DNA of 59,342 bases from an uncultured Bacteroidota bacterium. GTDB lineage: Bacteria > Bacteroidota > Bacteroidia > Flavobacteriales > Flavobacteriaceae. Location of the stretch: the NCBI GenBank assembly GCA_902566635.1, contig CACFJP010000009.1:1-59342 (forward strand), written 5' to 3'. Of the stretch, positions 1-8,036 are shown piece after piece. A model generated the notes under the pieces. That model had not been told where the DNA came from. It worked only from the letters and a program-made list of their open reading frames with translations, and did no database searches. The position numbers and the translations under genes were made by a program. Each line of letters opens with the position of its first letter. Position 1 is the stretch's first letter.

Positions 1-22
1 AAACTAATCTAAAAATATTGCT

Positions 23-472
23 ATGTTACAAGTTGGTATGAAAGCTCCTGATTTTTCTGTTCAGGACCACGACGGAAATACAGTTTTACTCTCCGATTAT
101 GCAGGAAAAAAAGTGGTTATTTTCTTTTATCCAAAGGCTAACACCCCTGGCTGTACAATCGAAGCATGTGATTTGCGAGATCATTATTCCGATTTGACAA
201 AGGCTGGTTATTCCATCCTTGGCGTGAGTGCTGACACAGTTACAGCACAGGCAAAATTCGCAATGAAATTCTCATTTCCATATCCTCTTTTGGCAGATGT
301 TGACAAGGATTTGATAAATGGCTTTGGCGTTTGGGGGCCTAAAAAATTTCGTGGAAAAGAATATGAGGGTATCCTTCGAACGACCTTTATTTTGGATGAG
401 CAAGGTGTGGTTGAACGTGTGATTGACAAAGTCAGAACAAAAGATCACGCTGCTCAGATATTAGAAGGTTAG
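23..472 (+). CDS. bcp: Thioredoxin-dependent thiol peroxidase (Bcp/PrxQ)
   Basis: A cytoplasmic peroxiredoxin that reduces hydrogen peroxide and organic hydroperoxides, recycled by thioredoxin. At 149 residues it is full length for the AhpC/TSA Bcp subfamily. The active-site motif TPGCTIEACD places the peroxidatic Cys at 44 and the resolving Cys at 49, the five-residue spacing typical of atypical 2-Cys Bcp. The C-terminal half carries the expected FILDEQGVV strand. The ATG at 23 gives the usual N-terminus (short strand, then APDF). It is followed tail-to-tail, after 16 bases, by the unknown gene at 489-1940. Identification is by family motif and length. Confidence 0.95.
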   Translation: MLQVGMKAPDFSVQDHDGNTVLLSDYAGKKVVIFFYPKANTPGCTIEACDLRDHYSDLTKAGYSILGVSADTVTAQAKFAMKFSFPYPLLADVDKDLINGFGVWGPKKFRGKEYEGILRTTFILDEQGVVERVIDKVRTKDHAAQILEG

Positions 473-488
473 CTCAGAGTTTTGAAGG

Positions 489-1940
489 CTATCCTTGGTA
501 ACCAAACAGCTGTTTCTCTTTGATGAGTTCTGTGGCTTTCTTTGGCAGCATTGTTTCCCAGCCTTTTTTACCTTCGCTGATAAGCAAAAGTACTTCTTTG
601 GAATAAATGTTTAGATAGTCTTTATTGTAGTTTGAGATATCAACCACTTTCTTGTTGTATGCAAAGAATTTATATAGTTCTTTCACTTGTGCAGACACAC
701 GTAAATTGGTGCTGTTAACGATCTCACCTGTTTTTTCATCAATCATGGGGTAGAGGTAAATCAGCATGTTTTTAAAAAACAATTTTCCAAAGGCTTCCAA
801 TATCCCTCCACTGAGATTTCGATAGTATTTTTCATCAAAAATCTCAATCAGATTACTCACACCCATACTTAATCTTATTTTTTTGGTGGTGTAATTTGAA
901 AAATATTCCACTAGGCGATAGTACTCTTTAAAATTGGAAATCATGACTGTTTGTCCCATAGCACACAGTAGTTTGGCACGATCCATAAAGTCCTGTTCGT
1001 CGACGAAACCAGTGCTATTTGCCATCAAATTGGAGAGGGTAATTTCGAAGATATTCAACGTATTTCCCTCATTTACATCTTTGTCTTTGTAGAACATTTC
1101 TGAGGAGCTTATAAACATATCCATGTTTACATTTGTTACAGGGCGAAAGCTACCTCTAATGGCGAAAATATTCTTTTTGTAAAGCACTCGAGCCGGGAGT
1201 AGATTGTTTCCATCAGGGCCAAACATGACTGCTTCGGTCATGCCATTTTTGACCAGTTCTAGACTCAGGATTCGATTGTCGATATCCTTAAAGAGTGGGC
1301 CTGTAAAATTAATAGTATCGATTTCGATGGCAGTTTTATCGATGTGATCGAAAAGATAACGCAGCATTTTGCGTGGGCGATCGTGCTGATAGAATGCGCC
1401 ATAGATAAGATTAACACCAACCACCCCAACAGACTCTTGCTGAGAACGAGCATTTATTTCGTGAAAGCGTAAATGGGTGCTGATCATAGAGTAGGGGCCA
1501 TTGGGTTCTGTTTGGAACTTTATCCCCATCCAGCCATGGCCTTTAAACTTTTTGGCAAAATCAATTGTAGTTACTGTATTGGCATAGGTAAAAAATATTT
1601 TCTTCGATCGATCTTCTTTAGAAATTCTTTTTTCCAAGTGTTTGATCTCCAGGTCGAGCATTTTATTAAGTCGCTCTTCTGAAACATAGCTCTTTCCTTT
1701 GCCATAAATGGCATCGCTAAAGTTTTTGTCATAAGCACTCATTGTTTTGGCAATGGTACCTGATGCCCCACCACAACGAAAGAAATGACGAACCACTTCT
1801 TGTCCAGCACCAATTTCTGCAAAAGTCCCATAAATATTTTCATTTAGGTTGATACGTAATGCCTTCGCCTTCAGAGAGGGAGTGTTTTCGAAAGGTTGAT
1901 CGCCGAGTAGCGAAACAGGCATAAATAGTGGTTTTGACAA
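489..1940 (-). CDS. Conserved protein of unknown function (about 480 aa)
   Basis: I cannot assign a function. The protein has no signal peptide or membrane segment and reads as a soluble alpha/beta protein; conspicuous stretches include EIGAGQEVVRHFFRCGG near residue 45, MTEAVMFGPDG near 235, and LSGGILEAFGKLFF near 375. My impression is that homologues occur in flavobacteria under unreliable names, but I cannot check this. The longest frame starts at a TTG (1938-1940), but an exact promoter box TACCTTTG (minus strand, 1945-1938) overlaps that codon, so the ATG at 1922 (protein beginning MPVSLLGD) may be the real start. It is divergent from the MBL-fold gene at 1987. Confidence 0.75.
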   Translation of the reverse strand: MSKPLFMPVSLLGDQPFENTPSLKAKALRINLNENIYGTFAEIGAGQEVVRHFFRCGGASGTIAKTMSAYDKNFSDAIYGKGKSYVSEERLNKMLDLEIKHLEKRISKEDRSKKIFFTYANTVTTIDFAKKFKGHGWMGIKFQTEPNGPYSMISTHLRFHEINARSQQESVGVVGVNLIYGAFYQHDRPRKMLRYLFDHIDKTAIEIDTINFTGPLFKDIDNRILSLELVKNGMTEAVMFGPDGNNLLPARVLYKKNIFAIRGSFRPVTNVNMDMFISSSEMFYKDKDVNEGNTLNIFEITLSNLMANSTGFVDEQDFMDRAKLLCAMGQTVMISNFKEYYRLVEYFSNYTTKKIRLSMGVSNLIEIFDEKYYRNLSGGILEAFGKLFFKNMLIYLYPMIDEKTGEIVNSTNLRVSAQVKELYKFFAYNKKVVDISNYNKDYLNIYSKEVLLLISEGKKGWETMLPKKATELIKEKQLFGYQG

Positions 1941-1945
1941 AGGTA
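1938..1945 (-). promoter_or_regulatory. Candidate -7 box TACCTTTG for the 489-1940 gene
   Basis: Exact match to the Bacteroidota consensus TAnnTTTG. With the spacing seen at the SRP RNA, transcription would begin near 1933. The upstream TTG start would then be untranscribed and the ATG at 1922 would have a leader of about 11 bases. The box lies six bases from an oppositely oriented box serving the divergent gene. Confidence 0.5.
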
Positions 1946-1951
1946 AAAAAG

Positions 1952-1959
1952 TAAGTTTG
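1952..1959 (+). promoter_or_regulatory. Candidate -7 box TAAGTTTG for the MBL-fold gene
   Basis: Exact TAnnTTTG match 27 bases before the TTG start at 1987. A TTTG at 1933-1936 could serve as -33 element, although the 15-base spacing is short. Predicted transcription start is near 1964. Confidence 0.5.
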
Positions 1960-1986
1960 AATTGATATATTTACATAAAACTTTTT

Positions 1987-2751
1987 TTGAATATCACTTT
2001 CTTAGGCACTGGCACTTCACAAGGCATCCCCATCATTGGTAGTGACCACCCTGTTTGCCACAGCAATGACCCTCGTGACAAACGTCTACGCACTTCTGCT
2101 TTAGTACAATGGGACAACTATTCTGTTGTGATTGATTGTGGGCCTGATTTTCGACAGCAAATGCTGTACAACAGCATACATAGACTCGATGCTATATTGT
2201 TTACACATGAGCATGCTGATCACACTGCTGGCCTCGACGATATACGACCTTTTTTCTTTAAACAAGGCGACATACCCATTTATGCTTTAGATCGAGTGAT
2301 TGAAAATCTCACCCAACGGTTTGGGTATATTTTGAACAGTGCTGACAAATATCCCGGCGCACCTTCTGTTCAAGTTCATCCAGTTGATCCAACAACTACA
2401 TTTGATATTTGTCAACAAAGAATCATCCCTGTGTTAGGGAAGCATCATCAATTAACTGTTTTGGGGTATCGCTTGGGGTCTTTTGCTTATTTGACTGATA
2501 TTAAAACGATTGCTGATGACGAGCGCCAAAAGCTCGCTGGACTTGATGTATTGGTGCTTAACGCCTTGCGTGAAGAGCCACATCACTCGCACCTCAACTT
2601 GGCAGAGGCCATTGACTTGGCGCACTTAATCGGTGCTAAAAACACCTATTTCACACACATCAGTCATCACCTAGGATTTCATGCAGAAGTGGAGCAAAAA
2701 CTTCCGAAAAGCGTACATTTGGCATACGATAATCTCTCAATCATCATCTGA
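1987..2751 (+). CDS. MBL-fold metal-dependent hydrolase, PhnP-like
   Basis: A metallo-beta-lactamase-fold hydrolase of the PhnP/lactonase-like group; the substrate is unknown. The metal motif HEHADH is at residues 74-79, with further ligands plausible at the His of PHHSHLN and THISHHL near the C-terminus. Cys24 and the following DPRDKRLRTS resemble the extra metal-binding N-terminal segment of PhnP-type proteins. The start is a TTG codon: the protein then begins MNITFLGTGTSQG, exactly where the first beta strand of the fold should begin. Its stop overlaps the next start by one base (TGATG), so the two genes are almost certainly cotranscribed. No phn genes are nearby, so a role in phosphonate use is not implied. 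Confidence 0.9.
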   Translation: MNITFLGTGTSQGIPIIGSDHPVCHSNDPRDKRLRTSALVQWDNYSVVIDCGPDFRQQMLYNSIHRLDAILFTHEHADHTAGLDDIRPFFFKQGDIPIYALDRVIENLTQRFGYILNSADKYPGAPSVQVHPVDPTTTFDICQQRIIPVLGKHHQLTVLGYRLGSFAYLTDIKTIADDERQKLAGLDVLVLNALREEPHHSHLNLAEAIDLAHLIGAKNTYFTHISHHLGFHAEVEQKLPKSVHLAYDNLSIII

Positions 2752-3230
2752 TGCGAAACAAAATCATCCAATACCTTCTTATATTTATTTCATTGATTGC
2801 CCTGTATCTGTTTGTTAGTGATTTGAACAAGACAGAGGCCTTTGCAGCAAGTCAAAAACGGTTAACAAATCGCATGCAAAAACTCCAGGATTCTATTGCG
2901 CAGCTCATCACAGATCAGACTGAACATGCTTATTTTTCGTTAGCATTCAACCGTGATGCACAACAAGCCTATCTAAACCTCAAACCCAATGATTTGCAAT
3001 TGCTACTGGAGGCCTATTTGCTCGAACAAAACGATGCACCCAATGGCAACCCTTTTCTTTCCGCTGTTGGAAAGGGTTGGGTCATTAATAAAATTAGCAT
3101 AATAAACCATCAGTGGTTATTGGCAGACTTTACCGACGGCAGTCAGTGGGGTGATGCCCTTTTTCAATATCAGGTTAACAACAACAAACAAGCACGTTTA
3201 CGATTGCTCAATCATGTGATGTATCCCTAG
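2751..3230 (+). CDS. Small single-pass membrane protein of unknown function
   Basis: 159 residues. A hydrophobic helix at about residues 7-23 (QYLLIFISLIALYLFVS) is followed by a short helical, possibly coiled-coil stretch (residues 28-55) and a predicted extracytoplasmic domain ending in an FTDGSQWGDALFQYQV segment. I recognise no catalytic motif. It overlaps the MBL-fold gene by one base, which suggests translational coupling and perhaps a shared function. No terminator follows; the next 199 bases contain no gene I can support. Confidence 0.8.
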   Translation: MRNKIIQYLLIFISLIALYLFVSDLNKTEAFAASQKRLTNRMQKLQDSIAQLITDQTEHAYFSLAFNRDAQQAYLNLKPNDLQLLLEAYLLEQNDAPNGNPFLSAVGKGWVINKISIINHQWLLADFTDGSQWGDALFQYQVNNNKQARLRLLNHVMYP

Positions 3231-3429
3231 CGGTTTAGTTTGTCTTTGTATTAATAATCCCCATTTTTATGAACAACCTACACCTAATATTAGCTATTTT
3301 CGTTTCAAATCGTTTTTTGGATGTGTTGAAAATGAAATCGATATACATTAACTTCATATATCCTTATAACCTAAGGATTCTGCCACCATATCACCAGAGA
3401 TATATGTGCCACTGTTAGCTGATGACAGT

Positions 3430-4080
3430 CTATCGTTCTTCTAGTTTGGCATTTTGCCACTCCAAAAGCTTATAAAAACCATCTTGCCCAACAGTATGTC
3501 CAAGAGGAAACTGGTCAAACTGAATGTCAAAGCCTTTTTGTTTGAGTTGCACTGCCGATTGCTGTCCCCAGTCAAAAGGCACTACTTCATCGAGAGTGCC
3601 ATGAGCAGCGTAGAGTGCAGGCGCTTCCGCTGGTTTGGGAAGTTCTGAGATGTTTTCATTCAGATAACCACTTAAAGCAATCACACTTGTAAAACGCTTG
3701 GGATAGGTCAGGCCGAGTGCATAGCTCAAAATAGCACCTTGGCTAAAGCCCAACAGATGAACTTTTATCGGGTCATACAAATGTGTTTGTTGCAGTTCGT
3801 CCAAAAACTGCAGCACCATCTCACGTGAGGCAATGGCTTCTCCATCGTCAGACCATTTGCCCTGTTCACCGTCAAAATGGATGCTATACCATGCAAATCC
3901 CATCATCGGCAATGCATGTGGTGCACGCAACGAAACGATCAGCAAACTGGGATGTAAATGATCGGCAAAAGAAAACAAATCGTTTTCATTGCTGCCGTAG
4001 CCATGCAATAACAATAGCAATGGTGGTTTGTCTTGCGTACTTTTTTTGGGTTGGCGAACTATGTAGTCAAATACAGCCAA
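3430..4080 (-). CDS. Alpha/beta hydrolase, phospholipase/carboxylesterase family
   Basis: A 216-residue serine hydrolase of the carboxylesterase/lysophospholipase type (YtpP/EstB-like). The oxyanion-hole segment LLLLLHGYGSNENDL is near residue 25, the nucleophile elbow GFSQG places Ser at 113, and Asp164 (HGTLDEVVP) and His195 (FPLGHTVG) complete the triad. No signal peptide, so probably cytoplasmic. The start is TTG at 4080-4078, directly after the TAA stop of the upstream dihydroorotase-like gene with no spacer; the next in-frame Met is inside the fold, so TTG is the only sensible start. It is probably translated by coupling to that gene. The substrate is unknown. Confidence 0.9.
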   Translation of the reverse strand: MAVFDYIVRQPKKSTQDKPPLLLLLHGYGSNENDLFSFADHLHPSLLIVSLRAPHALPMMGFAWYSIHFDGEQGKWSDDGEAIASREMVLQFLDELQQTHLYDPIKVHLLGFSQGAILSYALGLTYPKRFTSVIALSGYLNENISELPKPAEAPALYAAHGTLDEVVPFDWGQQSAVQLKQKGFDIQFDQFPLGHTVGQDGFYKLLEWQNAKLEER

Positions 4081-5337
4081 TTAATGTTGATTTTGAAAGA
4101 GGAGGTTGTTGTGGATCACCCCTATTACAGTGCCCTTCATTTCTCTGCCCAAATAGGCATTGTTGTTCACACTAGATTTAATGGATTCTTTGGTAACGGT
4201 TGTTAAACCGTCAGGACTAAATAGGGTCATATCGGCTTGTTCGCCAACAGCAATTGAAGACTGTGCGACACTAAATCGCTCTTTTCCTTTGGTGAGCATT
4301 AAGGCAGCATCTTCTGCGCCAAACAACTGACACAAGCTGCCAAAAGCACTTTCAAGACCTAGACTACCATAGGCAGCATGTTCGAACTCTACTTTTTTAA
4401 GTTCAATATTCATGGGTTGGTGGTCGGAGGTCACCATATCAATAGTGCCATCTTTTAGACCTTTAAGGAGTGCTTTTTGATCTTTGCTCTCTCGTAATGG
4501 TGGCATGAGCTTATAGCGTGTGTCAAAGCCATCGAGCTCATCGTCTGTCATCACAAGATTGTGAATGGCAACACTGCAACTCACATCGAGTTTGTCTTTT
4601 TTTGCTTGACGAATCAGCGCCACGCCTTCTGCAGTCGAAAGGGTTGGGATATGCAAGCGACCACCAGAGTAGCTTACAATCGCCAAGTCTCTTTTGATGC
4701 GAATCTCTTCGGCGATGTTGGGAATGCCTGTCAGTCCAAGTGATGTGCTTATTTTCCCTTCGTGCATCACTCCATATTTAGCCAGTTGAGGGTCTAAAGG
4801 AAAGGACTCAATCAAAGCTGTAAACCCGCGTGTATATTGCAAGGCAAGAAGGAGCAAATGTGGGTTATCAATTGATTTTTTATGATTGCTAAAACTCACA
4901 GCACCAGCAGCCGATAAGTCGTGCAATTCGGCGAGTTGTTGTGAGTTATCTTGGACTGTGATATGTGCTTTGGGATGCAGGCTTGTAGGGGAGTCGGCAG
5001 CACTTCTCAGCAAAAAGGATATGTCAACCTTGGAGATGGGTAGGGGGTTGGTATTGGTATTGTAGCCAATGTGCGTAAAGCCAGATGCAGCAGCGACCCC
5101 AAGCCCATGGGATAAGGTCTCTCGTTCCTCATAACCAGGTTCACCAAAGGATACACTGCTGTCAAACCATCCAGGCGAAACATATAGGTTTTGATGTGAA
5201 ATGAGTGTTGCTTTGGGAGCGCTGATATTCTTACTGATATTGTTTATGATACCTTTACGAATGTGAATATCGAGAGTCTTGCTGTGAAAGCTGCTGGTAG
5301 GATCGATAATTTTTGCGGACTTAAGAAGTATATTCAT
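4081..5337 (-). CDS. pyrC: Dihydroorotase-like protein lacking the HxH metal motif
   Basis: A 418-residue amidohydrolase of the dihydroorotase family, which closes carbamoyl-aspartate to dihydroorotate in pyrimidine synthesis. The family framework is clear (N-terminal beta-sandwich strand, GEPGYEERETL at 65-75, SLGLTGIPNIAEE near 199, TSDHQP near 303). However, the metal-binding DxHxH reads DSSVS (59-63), and the DHxPH motif ends with Met rather than His. Catalysis as a zinc enzyme is therefore doubtful. Such non-catalytic dihydroorotase paralogues are known to serve as structural partners of aspartate transcarbamoylase. The symbol reflects family only. It is followed without spacer by the esterase gene. 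Confidence 0.85.
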   Translation of the reverse strand: MNILLKSAKIIDPTSSFHSKTLDIHIRKGIINNISKNISAPKATLISHQNLYVSPGWFDSSVSFGEPGYEERETLSHGLGVAAASGFTHIGYNTNTNPLPISKVDISFLLRSAADSPTSLHPKAHITVQDNSQQLAELHDLSAAGAVSFSNHKKSIDNPHLLLLALQYTRGFTALIESFPLDPQLAKYGVMHEGKISTSLGLTGIPNIAEEIRIKRDLAIVSYSGGRLHIPTLSTAEGVALIRQAKKDKLDVSCSVAIHNLVMTDDELDGFDTRYKLMPPLRESKDQKALLKGLKDGTIDMVTSDHQPMNIELKKVEFEHAAYGSLGLESAFGSLCQLFGAEDAALMLTKGKERFSVAQSSIAVGEQADMTLFSPDGLTTVTKESIKSSVNNNAYLGREMKGTVIGVIHNNLLFQNQH

Positions 5338-5369
5338 CCAAAAATTTCGATAAATGATTAAAACTACTA

Positions 5370-5377
5370 CAAAGATA
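5370..5377 (-). promoter_or_regulatory. Candidate -7 box TATCTTTG for the dihydroorotase-like gene
   Basis: Exact TAnnTTTG match on the minus strand in the 60-base gap behind the DUF2400 gene. Predicted start near 5365 gives a leader of about 28 bases. No convincing -33 TTG at the expected distance. Confidence 0.4.
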
Positions 5378-5397
5378 GAAAACCTAAACGAAAGGGG

Positions 5398-6168
5398 CTA
5401 GAACTTTTCAAAAACTCCCAGTCCAAAGAGGGCAAAATCATATTTAACAGGGTCTTTTGGGTCAAGAATTCGCAATTGTTCATCGAGTTCTCTTACTGCT
5501 TTTTGATCGTTTTGTTTGCGCTTGAGCAACCCCAATTTCCGAGCTATGTTTCCTGTATGCACATCCAAAGGGCAAGACAATTTTGAGGTTGGGATGTCAG
5601 TCCATAAACCAAAATCAACCCCATTGTTGTCCTGTCTTATCATCCATCGCAAAAACATATGAATTCGTTTTGCAGCAGAACCCTTGGCTGGGTTTGCGAT
5701 GTGCTTGGTGCTTCGTTTGGGGTGATTGATTTGAAAAAAAAGACTTCTAAATCTCCCAATGGCATCATCCATAAATGCTTCGTTTGCTTTTGGGCGTAGG
5801 GCGTTATGCAGTCCACCATGATGTTTGTATAGATGCTGCAAAGCCTGTAAGTAATAGCGCAAGTCGATAATATTAAAGGTGCGATGCACAAAATGATCGA
5901 TGGTCTCCCATTCGGCAGCAGTGGAATTGAGGATATAATCATGGGGTTGACCGCCCAAGATATGCATGATGTTGGACGCACTTTTAATGATGCTCGTTCG
6001 ATTGCCCCAAGCAATGATGGCAGAGAGAAACCCAGCAATTTCAATGTCTTCTTTGGTTTCAAACTGTTTGGGGATCTGTATAGGGTCGGAAGCAATAAAA
6101 TCAGGGTGGTTGTACTGTTGTGACTTCTCATTGAGAAAGTCGCGCAAAGCATCAGTATTCAACTCCAT
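5398..6168 (-). CDS. TIGR02757/DUF2400 family protein
   Basis: A 256-residue soluble protein matching the widespread DUF2400 (TIGR02757) family, whose function is not established. Recognisable segments are DIEIAGFLSAIIAWGNRTSI near residue 40, a helical middle ending RIHMFLRWMIR, and the C-terminal LSCPLDVHTGNIARKLGL and KYDFALFGLGV. The layout recalls helix-hairpin-helix DNA glycosylase-like folds, but I see no catalytic residues I would defend. Its start lies ten bases inside the 3' end of the LolD-like ATPase gene, so it is the second gene of a translationally coupled pair. Confidence 0.85.
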   Translation of the reverse strand: MELNTDALRDFLNEKSQQYNHPDFIASDPIQIPKQFETKEDIEIAGFLSAIIAWGNRTSIIKSASNIMHILGGQPHDYILNSTAAEWETIDHFVHRTFNIIDLRYYLQALQHLYKHHGGLHNALRPKANEAFMDDAIGRFRSLFFQINHPKRSTKHIANPAKGSAAKRIHMFLRWMIRQDNNGVDFGLWTDIPTSKLSCPLDVHTGNIARKLGLLKRKQNDQKAVRELDEQLRILDPKDPVKYDFALFGLGVFEKF

Positions 6169-6818
6169 TGCCCATCTACGAGTTGCAGACTTCGATCGCC
6201 AAGTGCTGCAAATTCATTGTTGTGCGTGACCAATACGATAGTTTGGTCAAAGTTGTTGCGAAGAGATAAAAACAACTTATGGAGGTGCGCTGCAGTTTTG
6301 CTGTCCAGATTTCCACTAGGTTCATCTGCTAGGAGAAGTTTTGGCTTATTGATAAGTGCTCTGGCAACAGCCACACGCTGCTGTTCGCCGCCAGATAACA
6401 TGCCAGGTTTGTGATCTGCTCGATTGTTCAAACCCAAAAAAGAGAGCAATTCCATCCCATCTTTTCGTGCTTTTTTAATTGGTTTTTTTGCAATCATGGC
6501 AGGGATACAAACATTTTCAATGGCACTGAACTCTGGCAGTAGTTGATGCGATTGAAATACAAAACCAAGCTGCTGATTTCGAAATCTTGCCAAGGCTTTT
6601 CCTTTAAGCGTAAAAAGGTCTACCCCATCAATTTCCAATGCTGTGTTCGGTTGACGATCAGCAGTATCGAGTGTTCCCAAGATGTTGAGAAGGGTTGTTT
6701 TTCCTGCTCCCGACGGACCAGTAATCGCTACAATTTCTTTCTCTTTGACTACTAGGTCAACATTATTGAGTACTTTTAAATTTCCGTATTTTTTGGATAG
6801 ATTTTTGGCTTTAATCAT
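6159..6818 (-). CDS. ABC transporter ATP-binding protein, LolD/MacB type
   Basis: A 219-residue ATPase subunit of the MacB/LolD/FtsE group, which powers lipoprotein release or export through a membrane permease. All motifs are intact: Walker A GPSGAGKT at 34-41, signature LSGGEQQ at 141-147, Walker B LLADEP at 162-167, and the switch His in VTHNNE near 200. No permease gene is adjacent, as is common for flavobacterial LolD proteins. It is first of a two-gene unit with the DUF2400 gene (ten-base overlap) and divergent from msrA. A palindromic CAAATTTG at 6831-6838, one mismatch from the promoter consensus, could supply its promoter. Confidence 0.9.
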   Translation of the reverse strand: MIKAKNLSKKYGNLKVLNNVDLVVKEKEIVAITGPSGAGKTTLLNILGTLDTADRQPNTALEIDGVDLFTLKGKALARFRNQQLGFVFQSHQLLPEFSAIENVCIPAMIAKKPIKKARKDGMELLSFLGLNNRADHKPGMLSGGEQQRVAVARALINKPKLLLADEPSGNLDSKTAAHLHKLFLSLRNNFDQTIVLVTHNNEFAALGDRSLQLVDGQWS

Positions 6819-6911
6819 CTGTTAAAATTACAAATTTGTTCTGTATTATAACTTGTTGTCATTTGAAAAATCATTTTTTTTGTTTAGATTGTTCGAAGAT
6901 TTTTAAACAAA

Positions 6912-7445
6912 ATGACAAAAAAGGCTACTTTAGCAAATGGATGTTTTTGGTGTACAGAAACCATTTTCAGCCGTGTGCGTGGTGTACTTTCTGTTATTCC
7001 TGGCTATTCAGGTGGAACTACTAAAAATCCTTCTTATCGAGAAGTTTGTAGTGGGTCAACAGGTCATGCAGAGTGTGTTCAGATTGAATATGATGATACA
7101 TTAATTGACTATGATACTTTGTTGGAGGTTTTTTTTGATACCCATGATCCAACCACCCTCAATAAACAGGGTGCTGATGTAGGCACACAATATCGCTCTG
7201 CGATCTTTTATCATAATGAACAGCAGCTTCAAACAGCCAAAAACATAAAAAATATGATTGCCTATAAGTTTGACAATCCTATTGTAACTGAATTCACACC
7301 CTTTACTGTTTTTTATGAAGCAGAATTGGAGCATCACGATTATTATAACCTAAATCCATATCAACCTTACTGCAGTGCGGTCATTTCACCAAAGTTGAAA
7401 AAACTATTAACATCACATTCAGAATTGCTTAAAGAAAAATTATAA
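6912..7445 (+). CDS. msrA: Peptide-methionine (S)-S-oxide reductase MsrA
   Basis: Repairs methionine S-sulfoxide in proteins and free methionine using thioredoxin. 177 residues. The catalytic motif GCFWC is at 10-14 with the active Cys at 11, followed by PGYSGG and the family segments GSTGHAECVQIEYD, FFDTHDPTT and DVGTQYRSAIFYH. The C-terminal QPYCSAV supplies a plausible recycling Cys. The ATG at 6912 gives the standard short N-terminus (MTKKATLANGCFWC). It stands alone on the plus strand; the folE relic begins shortly after the stop. Confidence 0.95.
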   Translation: MTKKATLANGCFWCTETIFSRVRGVLSVIPGYSGGTTKNPSYREVCSGSTGHAECVQIEYDDTLIDYDTLLEVFFDTHDPTTLNKQGADVGTQYRSAIFYHNEQQLQTAKNIKNMIAYKFDNPIVTEFTPFTVFYEAELEHHDYYNLNPYQPYCSAVISPKLKKLLTSHSELLKEKL

Positions 7446-7469
7446 CATTTGAATCAATTTATACATATG

Positions 7470-8034
7470 ATATAAGCATCACTACTGCCATCAAATCAAA
7501 TAAAAAGGATATCATTTATAATATTGGTGAAAATCAAAATCAAGAGGGGCTGCCAGACACGACAAAATGTGCGCCAAAGCCATGCAGTTATTGACCAAGC
7601 ATCAACATGAATCCAGCCTAAATTTTAAAAGGTGCTATGTTTGCTGAGTCCTACAACGAAATGGTTTTGGTGAAAGACACTTGGTAATATAGCTTGTGCG
7701 AGCACCATATGTTATCTTTTTATGGGAAGGTACGCATGGCATAGGTCTCCAATGGTCTTATTGTGGGGCTGAGTAAAATCCCTCGAGTTGTCGATGTGCT
7801 TTCACGTCCCTAGCAAATTCAAGAACGCTTAACTGAACAAATCCTCAATTGTATAAATTTTAACCTCGATCCTTCAAGCGTCGCTCTTGTAATTGGGGCA
7901 TCTCATATTTGTATGATGATGCGCGGCGTTCAAAAAAAAACTCCATCACTACAACATCGGGTTTTCGTGGTACATTTGAAAAAATGGAAACGAGAAATGA
8001 GTTTTTGAAATTGATTGATTCTAAACTATCATAG
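7470..8034 (+). pseudogene. folE: Decayed GTP cyclohydrolase I (folE)
   Basis: No open frame exists here, but one reading frame from about 7505 to 7935 translates to a recognisable GTP cyclohydrolase I interrupted by five stop codons (7592, 7619, 7685, 7742 and 7811). Visible pieces are ILKGAMFAESYNEMVLVKD, YSLCEHHML (7691-7714), NGLIVGLSKIPRVVDVLSR, QERLTEQI and CMMMRGVQ. A frameshift in a run of nine A (7932-7940) moves the rest to another frame, which ends TTTSGFRGTFEKMETRNEF and an in-frame TAG at 8032-8034. The zinc-binding Cys/His residues are still present, so decay looks moderately recent. The left boundary is approximate. GTP cyclohydrolase I starts folate, pterin and queuosine synthesis, so a working copy should exist elsewhere. 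Confidence 0.9.
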
Positions 8035-8036
8035 CT

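Noticed and set aside
3231-3429. Minus-strand stretch reading about 20 residues (SGTYISGDMVAESLGYKDI) before a stop in a gap
   Set aside because: It might be the 3' end of a lost gene, but I recognise no family, and no second piece supports it.
6836-7024. Cys- and aromatic-rich open frame before msrA
   Set aside because: Overlaps msrA in another frame and has no family features; a shadow of the real gene.
7932-7940. Frameshift in a run of nine A in folE as a sequencing error
   Set aside because: A miscount there is possible, but five independent in-frame stop codons upstream show that the gene is dead anyway.
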